Positions 1-6,802 of a stretch of DNA of 64,000 nucleotides are shown one piece after another. Where the stretch lies: NCBI RefSeq assembly GCF_002896965.1, contig NZ_LYMM01000062.1, forward strand, positions 124,001 through 188,000. The letters run 5' to 3'. Each line of letters begins with the position of its first letter. Position 1 is the stretch's first letter. This DNA comes from Novosphingobium guangzhouense (GTDB taxonomy: Bacteria > Pseudomonadota > Alphaproteobacteria > Sphingomonadales > Sphingomonadaceae). The notes beneath the pieces were generated by a model. The model did not search any database. It had not been told where the DNA came from and worked only from the letters and a program-made list of their open reading frames with translations. The position numbers were made by a program, and so were the translations under genes.

Positions 1-2
1 TC

Positions 3-1028
3 CTGCGCTTCATCGCCGCACTCGCCGTGGGCGCGTGCGGCGGTGTGTTCTTCTGGTCGATCCACGCCCCGCTGCCGTGGGTGCTGGGATCGATGACCGC
101 GTGCGCGGCAGGCAGCATCGCGCGCCTGCCGATCGCCGCAAGTTCCGCCACCCGCAGGCCGATGTCCGCCGTGCTGGGCGTGGTGCTGGGCAGTTCGTTC
201 CACCCCGGCCTTGCCGCGCAGGCGATGCAGTGGATCGTGCCGATTGCCCTGCTGCCGCTGTTCCTTGCCAGCGCCGCGCTGGCCTGCGTCTTCTATTTCC
301 GCCGGATCGCCAGGTTCGACCCGCCCACCGCCTACTTCGCCGGAATGCCGGGAGGGATCGCCGAGATGGTCGTCCTTGGCGCCGAGCGCGGGGCGGACGA
401 GCGGATGATCGGCCTGATCCACGGCGCGCGGATATTCCTTGTCGTCTTCATCCTGCCGTTCCTGATCCGCCTGTTCGAAGCCGAGACCGGCCACGCCCCG
501 CTGCCCGCACAAGTGACTGGCACGGCCGACTGGACCCTGCTGCCATGGGCGCTGGGCTGCATGATCGTGGGCAGCGCGATCGGTCGCGCGCTGAAGCTGC
601 CCGCATGGCACCTGATGGGGCCGCTGTTCGTCAGCGCCGCTGTCCACCTGACCGGGCTCAGCGACTTTCACATCCCGGCATGGGCCATCGCCGCAGCGCA
701 AGTGGGCCTTGGTGCGACAATCGGCTGCCGCTTCGTCGGGCTGGACCTGCCTACACTGCTGCGCACGCTGATGCTGGCGGCGGGATCGACCGCCATCCTT
801 CTGATCATAACCTTCGGCTGGGCTTTCGGCATCGGCTGGGCTACCGGGCTCGACCCGGCGCTGGTGACGCTGGCCTATTCGCCCGGCGGCGTGGCGGAGA
901 TGAGCATGGTGGCCCTCAGCCTGGCGCTGGAGGCCAGCTTCGTCATCGTCCATCACCTCGTCCGGGTGGTGCTGGTCATCATCGGCGCGCCCGCTGCGTT
1001 CAAGTTCATGAGGTCGCCAAATGCCTGA
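3..1028 (+). CDS. AbrB family membrane protein (5' truncated)
   Basis: This is an integral membrane protein of the AbrB/YgjV-like duplicated family (Pfam AbrB type, not the DNA-binding AbrB). The reading frame is open to the left edge, so the gene begins outside the window; the GTG at 27 is internal and at least 341 residues are visible. The sequence is hydrophobic throughout and shows the family's internal duplication: a first block with GMPGGIAEM and a second with SPGGVAEMSM, each followed by an amphipathic stretch and a membrane segment. The family has been linked to ammonia or metabolite transport and to regulation, but its function is unsettled. Its stop overlaps the next gene by 8 nt, which implies translational coupling with the ATP-grasp gene. 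Confidence 0.85.
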   Translation: MRFIAALAVGACGGVFFWSIHAPLPWVLGSMTACAAGSIARLPIAASSATRRPMSAVLGVVLGSSFHPGLAAQAMQWIVPIALLPLFLASAALACVFYFRRIARFDPPTAYFAGMPGGIAEMVVLGAERGADERMIGLIHGARIFLVVFILPFLIRLFEAETGHAPLPAQVTGTADWTLLPWALGCMIVGSAIGRALKLPAWHLMGPLFVSAAVHLTGLSDFHIPAWAIAAAQVGLGATIGCRFVGLDLPTLLRTLMLAAGSTAILLIITFGWAFGIGWATGLDPALVTLAYSPGGVAEMSMVALSLALEASFVIVHHLVRVVLVIIGAPAAFKFMRSPNA

Positions 1029-2103
1029 TCCCCGACCCGATCCCTTCGCTGAAAAGATCGCATTGCTCTATCAGGCGATCGAGCCGCCGGTGATCGACGG
1101 CCAGCGCAAGGACGCCAAGCCCGGCGGCTATTCGGACAGCGGTGCGGACATGGGCGTGGCGCTGGCTTCTGTCGGCTGTACGATCGTCACGCCGATGCCC
1201 CAGCCCGATCCGACTTCGGTGTTCGACTGGGTATGGCCCGACACGCCCCAAGGGATCGACGCCGCGCTGGCCGCGGGGGCCACGCTGCTCTGGGCCAATA
1301 CCGTGGTGTTCGACGGCCATCCCATCGAAGACGCCAGCCGCCGCGCCTGGGTGGTCAGCCCCGATCCGCGCACGATGCAGCAGGTGGACGACAAAGCCGC
1401 GACCAATGCGCGCCTCCTGGCGGCAGGGCTGCCCGTCGCCCGTTCATGGGTGGTCGATGGCGCCGCCGCCGATATCGAGGCGCAGCTGGAACGCTTCGCC
1501 ACGCATCTGCCGCTGGTGGTCAAGCCGCTGCGCGGGCGTGGCAGCCAGGGCGTCAGCGTGGCGCGGAACTTCGCGCAGATGGTCGCAGGCACCCGCGCCA
1601 TCGTCGAGGGCGGCAAGTTCGGCTCCGCGATCATGATCGAACAGTTCCTGCCGGGTCAGGAAATCACCATCACCGTCATGCCCGCCGCAGCGCGGGTGGG
1701 AGAGGAGCGACCGTTTGCCCTTCCCCCGGTTCGTCGTTTCGACCAGCACGACGATGTCGCCCCCTATAACGGCGACGTGCCCGTCAGTTCCAACAGCGCC
1801 GCGATGACGGCACAGGAATGCGCCGACCCCGCCATCGCCGCCGTCATCAGCGCCTGCGAACAGGCCGCCGCGATCATCGGCATCCGCACCCCGATGCGGA
1901 TCGACTGCCGACAGGACCAGAACGGCGCGTTCCTGATCTTCGACGTCAATATCAAACCCAACCTCACCGGCGCGGGCCGCCCCGGCCGGGAACTTGAGGA
2001 CAGCCTTTCCACCATCGCCGCCGCCGCTATCGGCTGGCGCTATCCAGACCTGCTCGTCGCGGCGATCCGCGGCGCGTGGACCAACAGGGACAATACTCCA
2101 TGA
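1021..2103 (+). CDS. ATP-grasp domain protein, D-Ala-D-Ala ligase-like
   Basis: The 360-residue soluble protein has an ATP-grasp fold. Residues 166-178 (VVKPLRGRGSQGV) form the first ATP-binding lysine and glycine-rich loop, 206-217 (IEQFLPGQEITI) the second strand region, and FDVNIKPN near residue 315 the Mg-binding acidic/Asn motif. The architecture resembles D-alanine-D-alanine ligase and other carboxylate-amine ligases, which form an acyl-phosphate before peptide or amide bond formation. The substrate cannot be read from the sequence. It starts inside the end of the AbrB-like gene and its TGA overlaps the terC ATG (ATGA), so the three genes are probably co-translated. A dedicated peptide ligase role is possible but unproven. 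Confidence 0.8.
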   Translation: MPDPRPDPFAEKIALLYQAIEPPVIDGQRKDAKPGGYSDSGADMGVALASVGCTIVTPMPQPDPTSVFDWVWPDTPQGIDAALAAGATLLWANTVVFDGHPIEDASRRAWVVSPDPRTMQQVDDKAATNARLLAAGLPVARSWVVDGAAADIEAQLERFATHLPLVVKPLRGRGSQGVSVARNFAQMVAGTRAIVEGGKFGSAIMIEQFLPGQEITITVMPAAARVGEERPFALPPVRRFDQHDDVAPYNGDVPVSSNSAAMTAQECADPAIAAVISACEQAAAIIGIRTPMRIDCRQDQNGAFLIFDVNIKPNLTGAGRPGRELEDSLSTIAAAAIGWRYPDLLVAAIRGAWTNRDNTP

Positions 2104-2753
2104 CCGACCTGTGGCAGCACATCGTTGCCGACTTCTCCAACATAACCAGTCCCTCCGCACTGTCGGCCTTCGGGCAGGTGGTGCTGATCGACGTGATGCT
2201 GGCGGCCGACAACGCCATCGTCGTTGGCGCGCTGGCCGCCGGGCTTCCGGCCGCGATGCGTCGCAAGGTCATCATGATCGGCGTGATCGCGGCGCTGGTC
2301 CTGCGCGTGGCCTTTGCCCTTGTCGTCAGCCAGCTGATGCAGATCGTCGGCCTTGTTTTCGCAGGCGGCCTGCTGCTTGTCTGGGTGGCCTGGAAGATGT
2401 GGCGCGAACTGCGCGAGGACCACACTGACGACGAACCCGATTCGACGATCGCCAAAGTCGCGCCCCGCAGCTTTGCCGGCGCGGCATGGGCCGTCGCCGT
2501 CGCCGACGTCAGCATGAGCATCGACAACGTCCTTGCGGTTGCCGGTGCTGCGCGCGATCACCCCGGCATCCTTGCGGTGGGCCTCATCCTCTCGGTGGCG
2601 CTGATGGGCCTTGCCGCCAACGTGCTGGCCCGCGTGATCGAACGCTATCGCTGGCTGGCCTATGTCGGCCTGATGGTGATCCTGTGGGTTGCCGGCAAGA
2701 TGATCTGGGAAGGGCTTGTCGATCCCTCGCGCGGGATCATGACACTTATCTGA
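2100..2753 (+). CDS. TerC/YjbE family integral membrane protein
   Basis: This 217-residue protein has about seven membrane helices. It carries the duplicated TerC signature: LIDVMLAADNAIV near residues 29-41 and VADVSMSIDNVLAV near 137-150. The conserved acidic residues in these repeats are thought to bind metal. TerC/YjbE proteins are implicated in manganese export and in metal loading of exported enzymes. I chose the ATG at 2100, which overlaps the upstream stop as ATGA and follows CAACAGGGA, over a GTG at 2076 that lies deep in the ATP-grasp gene. No yybP-ykoY-type leader is possible here because there is no intergenic space. It is probably the last gene of the coupled trio. Confidence 0.88.
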   Translation: MTDLWQHIVADFSNITSPSALSAFGQVVLIDVMLAADNAIVVGALAAGLPAAMRRKVIMIGVIAALVLRVAFALVVSQLMQIVGLVFAGGLLLVWVAWKMWRELREDHTDDEPDSTIAKVAPRSFAGAAWAVAVADVSMSIDNVLAVAGAARDHPGILAVGLILSVALMGLAANVLARVIERYRWLAYVGLMVILWVAGKMIWEGLVDPSRGIMTLI

Positions 2754-2932
2754 GCGGCCTGACCGGAAGGGGCAGCGGGATGAAAACGGTTCGCCGCATT
2801 CGTCCTGCTGCCCTGCTCATTCCGCCCATTGTTTCGCCCATCGTTCCGTATCGAGACATTGTGTCATCGTTGCTTGCATGGCAGTGCAGTTGCGTCACAT
2901 GACTGACGAATGGCCTTAAACGGATCACTTGC

Positions 2933-3367
2933 TTGCAACTGACGCGTTACACAGACTATGCCGTGCGCGTCCTTCTTCACGTTGGTGCGCGGGATGATGG
3001 GGATCTTTCCTCCATCGCGGAAATCGCTGAAACTTATGGTATTTCGCGCAACCACCTGATGAAAGTTGTGCAGGATCTCGGCCAGGCCGGTTTTCTGGAA
3101 ACCGTGCGCGGACGACGCGGCGGCCTGCGACTGGGACGACGCCCGGAAGAAATCACCGTCGGCCAGATCGTGCGCCACACGGAAACGAGTTTCCAGCTGG
3201 TCGATTGCAAGAACTGCATCGTCGCCCCGGCCTGCACCCTGCCGCGCGTCTTCAACGAAGCGACCCGCGCCTTCCTTGACGTGCTGGACCGTTACACGCT
3301 GGCCGATGCACTGACCCGCCGCGATGACCTGCGGCAGATATTCGGCAATTTTGCGCCCGTTGCTTGA
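2933..3367 (+). CDS. nsrR: Rrf2 family regulator, NsrR-like
   Basis: This is a 144-residue Rrf2-family winged-helix repressor. Residues 1-65 hold the HTH (TYGISRNHLMKVV) and the RGRRGG wing. The cluster-binding region has Cys92, Cys95 and Cys101 (DCKNCIVAPAC), followed by FLDVLDRYTLADAL, which closely matches NsrR of enterobacteria. NsrR senses nitric oxide through an Fe-S cluster and derepresses NO detoxification genes. Here the first two cysteines are separated by two residues instead of four. The start is TTG at 2933; the family-typical MQLTRYTDYA begins exactly there. No NO-detoxifying gene lies next to it, so its targets are elsewhere. NsrR is preferred over IscR, whose cysteine spacing differs. 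Confidence 0.8.
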   Translation: MQLTRYTDYAVRVLLHVGARDDGDLSSIAEIAETYGISRNHLMKVVQDLGQAGFLETVRGRRGGLRLGRRPEEITVGQIVRHTETSFQLVDCKNCIVAPACTLPRVFNEATRAFLDVLDRYTLADALTRRDDLRQIFGNFAPVA

Positions 3368-3383
3368 TTCTGTTCGGGCTTCT

Positions 3384-3881
3384 TTATGGCCTGAAGCCGA
3401 GGCGGCCCGCACGGTCCTCTTCGTGCAGCGCGCATAAGTCCAGCCGGAACACCGTGTCGTGCGACGGCGCCTGCACTTTCGGATTGCCGCTCCAGTACAC
3501 CACCCGGCATACCCGCTTTTCGATGCGCCAGCCTTCGGGCGTGCGCCGCAGCCGATCGTCGTACCAGCCACTGCCGTCCCATACCGGCGGATCGCCGGCC
3601 GCATGGCGGACAAGGCGCCAGTTGCCATATGTGTGTGCCTGGGCACTGTCCCCCTCGACCCGGACGAGGTGATTGCTCATGCCATGCTGCGTCGCATCGA
3701 ACATTTCATGGAATGTCCCGAAGTCGGTCCTGAAGCTCTCCCGATCGGTCCAGCATGAAGTGGGGCCGTAATCAGCATCCACATCGACTGTGAAAATGCG
3801 GTCGAACAAGTCCCAGCGGCGCGTATCCATCGCGAAGCCGTAAAGGTTCAGCAGTTCCACGATGGCTTCGCGATCGGCCAT
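3384..3881 (-). CDS. SnoaL-like (NTF2 superfamily) protein
   Basis: The 165-residue protein has the small cone-shaped SnoaL_4/NTF2-like fold. It opens with a helix (DREAIVELLNLYGFAMDTRRWD), then FDRIFTVDVDADY, and carries the paired strand regions around HLVRVEGDSAQAHTYG and GWRIEKRVCRVVYWSG. Members act as small hydrolases, cyclases, isomerases or ring-hydroxylating dioxygenase small subunits. Nothing identifies a substrate here. The ATG at 3881 is preceded by GGGGGAG; an upstream extension to 3980 lacks a ribosome site and looks non-coding. It is divergent from the SDR gene at 4096, a pairing common in catabolic loci, so the two may share a promoter region and pathway (inference). Confidence 0.75.
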   Translation of the reverse strand: MADREAIVELLNLYGFAMDTRRWDLFDRIFTVDVDADYGPTSCWTDRESFRTDFGTFHEMFDATQHGMSNHLVRVEGDSAQAHTYGNWRLVRHAAGDPPVWDGSGWYDDRLRRTPEGWRIEKRVCRVVYWSGNPKVQAPSHDTVFRLDLCALHEEDRAGRLGFRP

Positions 3882-4095
3882 GGCTCCCCCATTTCGTTGC
3901 CACGGCAAGCCAAGACGCACCGCGCTATCAGCGCAAGTCGTCGCGCCATGCAGGCAAGGTCGATTGCCGTTACAGGCCATCTTTCCGTCCGCCCGACACG
4001 CCGGAGCGATGCTTGCAGCGGGTTAGCATCGGTGCCGCGACATGGCGGACCGGGCTGCGCTAGCCAGACCCTCGATACGATTCGGGGAGACGAGT

Positions 4096-4890
4096 ATGAA
4101 GATCGACAACACTCTTGCCGCGGTGGTGACCGGCGGCGCTTCGGGCCTTGGCCGGGCAAGCGCCAGGGCGCTGGCGGATGCAGGCGTGAAGGTCGCCATC
4201 TTCGACATCAGCGAAGATGCAGGGCAGGCTTTCGCCGCCGAGATCGGCGGCATCTTCTGCAACGTCGACATCACCAGCGAAGACAGCGTTGAGGCCGGTT
4301 TCGCCAAGGCGCGCGAAGCCCATGGGCAGGAACGCATCGTGGTGCACTGCGCAGTCGTTGCAGGCGGCGGCAAGACCGTCTCGTTCGACAAGAAGGTCGG
4401 CGCCTACAAGCGCACGCCGACCGAACAGATCGCGAAGTCAGCCGAAGGTATCTTCACCGCATCCTACCGCGTCGCTTCCATCGCCGCCCTTGGCATGGCC
4501 ACCGCGGATCCGCTGAACGATGACGGCGAACGCGGCACGATCATCCTTACCTCTTCGGCCGCCGCGCAGGACGGGCAGATCGGCCAGGTCGCCTATGGCG
4601 GCGGCAAGGGCGCGGTGAACGCGATGGTCCTGCCGATGGCACGCGACCTCATGGACCTTGGCATCCGCGTGAACGCGATCATGCCCGGCACTTTCGCCAC
4701 CCCGCCGATGCTGCGGGTGAAGGAACACGCGCCCGAAGTGTACGACAATCTGGGCAAGGCCGTTCCCTTCCCCCGCCGCCTCGGCAATCCGGAGGAATTC
4801 GGTTCGCTGGTGCTGGAACTGGTCCGCAACATCTACTTCAACGGCCAGTGCATCCGCCTTGACGGGGCGATCCGGATGCCGCCGAAGTAA
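4096..4890 (+). CDS. SDR family protein with atypical active site
   Basis: This 264-residue short-chain dehydrogenase/reductase has a Rossmann fold. TGGASGLG (12-19) is the dinucleotide loop, and FDIS suggests NAD preference. Ser154, Tyr167 and Lys171 of the catalytic set are present (YGGGK). It is plainly a paralogue of the SDR at 32874-33659 over its whole length, including shared SAAAQDGQIGQ-like and IRLDGAIRM stretches. Two hallmarks are changed: the NxAG structural motif (NCAGI in the paralogue) reads HCAVV, and the catalytic Asn region INLVGTF reads KSAEGIF. It is closest in type to 3-hydroxyacyl-CoA dehydrogenase type 2. The ATG at 4096 has GGGGAGA seven to twelve bases upstream. It may be catalytically altered or non-enzymatic. 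Confidence 0.85.
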   Translation: MKIDNTLAAVVTGGASGLGRASARALADAGVKVAIFDISEDAGQAFAAEIGGIFCNVDITSEDSVEAGFAKAREAHGQERIVVHCAVVAGGGKTVSFDKKVGAYKRTPTEQIAKSAEGIFTASYRVASIAALGMATADPLNDDGERGTIILTSSAAAQDGQIGQVAYGGGKGAVNAMVLPMARDLMDLGIRVNAIMPGTFATPPMLRVKEHAPEVYDNLGKAVPFPRRLGNPEEFGSLVLELVRNIYFNGQCIRLDGAIRMPPK

Positions 4891-4968
4891 AACGGGACCT
4901 CTGGCGGGCGCAACCGTGCCCGCCACGTTATCCTTGACTCCCCCTGCCCACCCGGCCCAATCGGCCCG

Positions 4969-6720
4969 ATGCGACGCATGGGATTTCACGCGCTCAAAGG
5001 GCTGGCCATCCGGCAGCGCCAACGGCTGCGCTCCAGCGAAATGGCCTTCATCGTGCTGGCCCTTGTCGCGGGGCTGGCAGCGGGGTGGCTCACCAACCTG
5101 CAGGCGTTTCTGGCGCACGGGTTGCAGCGGCTGTTCTACGGCATCGGCACCAATCGTCTCAGCGCGCTGGGAGAAATCCACAACCACTGGCGCCTGCTGG
5201 CGCTGCCGCTCGGCGGGCTGCTGCTGGTGGGCATGGCCCACCTGCTGCGCCGCCGACGCCGCGCCCCGATCGACGTGGTAGAGGCCAACGCGCTGCACAG
5301 CGGACGCATCCCCTTCGTCGACAATCTGGTGATCTCGGCACAGACGATCCTCTCCAACGGCGCGGGTGCATCGGTGGGGCTGGAGGCCGCCTATGCGCAG
5401 ATGGGCGGCGGAGTTGCATCGGTGCTGGGGCAGTGGTTCAAGCTGCGCCGGTCGGACATGCGCACGCTTGTGGGCGCAGGCGCGGGCGCTGCGGTGGGCG
5501 CTGCCTTCGGCGCACCGCTGGCGGGTGCGTTCTATGCCTTCGAGATCGTCATCGGCACTTACACGCCCGCCGCCATTGCCCCGGTCGTCGCCGCCGCGCT
5601 GGGTGCCGCCTTCGTCACCCGCGCGCTGGGGGTGGAGCCCTACCTCATCGCCACCGCCGCCGACCGTACCCTGACCACCGGCCACTACTTCATCTACACC
5701 CTGCTCGGCCTTGCCTGTGCGTTGGTGGGCATCGCCATGATGCGGCTTGTCACTTTCGCCGAACAACAGATGAGCCGCGTGGGCGGGCGCGTATCGCGCT
5801 GGAAGCCGGTGATCGGCGGGTTCCTGCTGATCCCGTTGGCGATCGTCACACCGCAGACGCTGTCGGCCGGTCACGGGGCCATGCACCTCAACATCGCGAT
5901 GCAGCCGGCGCTGCAGTTCCTCGTCACCATACTGGTGCTCAAGGTGCTGGCGTCGGCCATCTCGATCAGCTTCGGCTTTCGCGGCGGCCTGTTCTTCGCA
6001 TCACTGTTCATCGGATCGCTGGTGGGACTGATCTTTGCAGCGCTGGCATCGATGGCGGGCATCGCGCTCGACATCAACGATGCGGCACTGGTGGGGATGA
6101 GCGCGCTGGCCGTCTCGGTCGTCGGCGGACCGATGACGCTGGCCATGCTGATGCTGGAAACCACCCGCGACTTCTCGCTGATGGGCGTGGTGCTGACCGC
6201 GTCGCTGGTATCAAGCGCCCTCACGCGCGAAACATTCGGCTATTCGTTCTCCACCTGGCGCCTGCACGTTCGCGGGTCGATCATCCGCTCTCCGCGCGAT
6301 ATCGGCTGGATGCTGGCGCTGACGGCCGGCCGCATCATGCGCAAGGACTGGACGAGCGCACCGGCAGCCCTGTCCATCGAGGACTTCCGCGCGCGCGTGC
6401 CGCTGGGCTCCACCAGCAAGGCGATCCTGCTGGACGAGGACGGCCATTATGCCGGGATCGTCACGACAGCGTCCGCCTACAACCCCGAACTGTCCCCCGG
6501 CACCGAAGTAGGTACGCTGGCAACGCTGACCGGGAACACGCTGTCTCCCGTCACCGACATCCGCGCGATGCTGAAAGCCTTCGACCTTGCCGTGGCCGAT
6601 GAACTGGCAGTGGTGGACGGCGTCGGCAACGTGGTCGGCGTGGTGACGGAACGCCACGCAAGGCGCCGCTACTTCGAGGAAATCGAAGCCTCGCAGCGGG
6701 AACTGTTCGGAGAGAATTGA
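4969..6720 (+). CDS. ClC family chloride channel/antiporter
   Basis: The 583-residue membrane protein is a ClC-type anion channel or Cl-/H+ exchanger. The selectivity-filter motifs are recognisable but divergent: HSGRIP near 110-115 replaces GSGIP, GASVGLEAAYAQMGG (133-147) replaces the GREGPTVQIGG segment, and GFRGGLFFASLFIGS replaces GxxFxP. Glu139 occupies the gating-glutamate position (Glu148 of the E. coli protein). Roughly residues 25-470 form the membrane domain. A C-terminal cytosolic part of about 100 residues (GSTSKAILLDEDGHYAGIVT ... VVGVVTERHARRR) resembles a CBS pair, which in this family binds nucleotides. It stands alone and converges with the CocE-type gene, with a bidirectional hairpin between. 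Confidence 0.88.
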   Translation: MRRMGFHALKGLAIRQRQRLRSSEMAFIVLALVAGLAAGWLTNLQAFLAHGLQRLFYGIGTNRLSALGEIHNHWRLLALPLGGLLLVGMAHLLRRRRRAPIDVVEANALHSGRIPFVDNLVISAQTILSNGAGASVGLEAAYAQMGGGVASVLGQWFKLRRSDMRTLVGAGAGAAVGAAFGAPLAGAFYAFEIVIGTYTPAAIAPVVAAALGAAFVTRALGVEPYLIATAADRTLTTGHYFIYTLLGLACALVGIAMMRLVTFAEQQMSRVGGRVSRWKPVIGGFLLIPLAIVTPQTLSAGHGAMHLNIAMQPALQFLVTILVLKVLASAISISFGFRGGLFFASLFIGSLVGLIFAALASMAGIALDINDAALVGMSALAVSVVGGPMTLAMLMLETTRDFSLMGVVLTASLVSSALTRETFGYSFSTWRLHVRGSIIRSPRDIGWMLALTAGRIMRKDWTSAPAALSIEDFRARVPLGSTSKAILLDEDGHYAGIVTTASAYNPELSPGTEVGTLATLTGNTLSPVTDIRAMLKAFDLAVADELAVVDGVGNVVGVVTERHARRRYFEEIEASQRELFGEN

Positions 6721-6744
6721 CCGATGCGCCCCGCCGACGGGGCA

Positions 6745-6766
6745 TCGACAGGCTCAGCCTGAGCGG
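6745..6766. repeat. 22-bp REP-like repeat, copy 1
   Basis: The 22 bp running from TCGACAGGCTC to CTGAGCGG recur exactly, in reverse complement, at 31922-31943. The core AGGCTCAGCCT is an inverted repeat. The copy sits between two convergent genes and its right end forms the left arm of the hairpin at 6759-6795. This is typical of REP-type intergenic repeats. I recall similar sequences in other sphingomonad genomes but cannot check that here. Confidence 0.75.
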
Positions 6767-6795
6767 TGGGGCGCATTCGCTCCACCACCGCTCAG
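6759..6795. terminator. Bidirectional hairpin between convergent genes
   Basis: An 11-bp perfect stem (CTGAGCGGTGG at 6759-6769 with CCACCGCTCAG at 6785-6795) encloses a 15-nt loop between the ClC gene stop at 6720 and the CocE-type gene stop at 6803. It has no T-tract on either side. It is placed to stop or protect both convergent transcripts, and it partly overlaps the REP-like repeat. Confidence 0.5.
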
Positions 6796-6802
6796 ATCAG
6801 GG

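Noticed and set aside
3882..3980. N-terminal extension of the SnoaL-like protein
   Set aside because: The 33 extra residues lack homology and a ribosome site, while GGGGGAG stands before the ATG at 3881.
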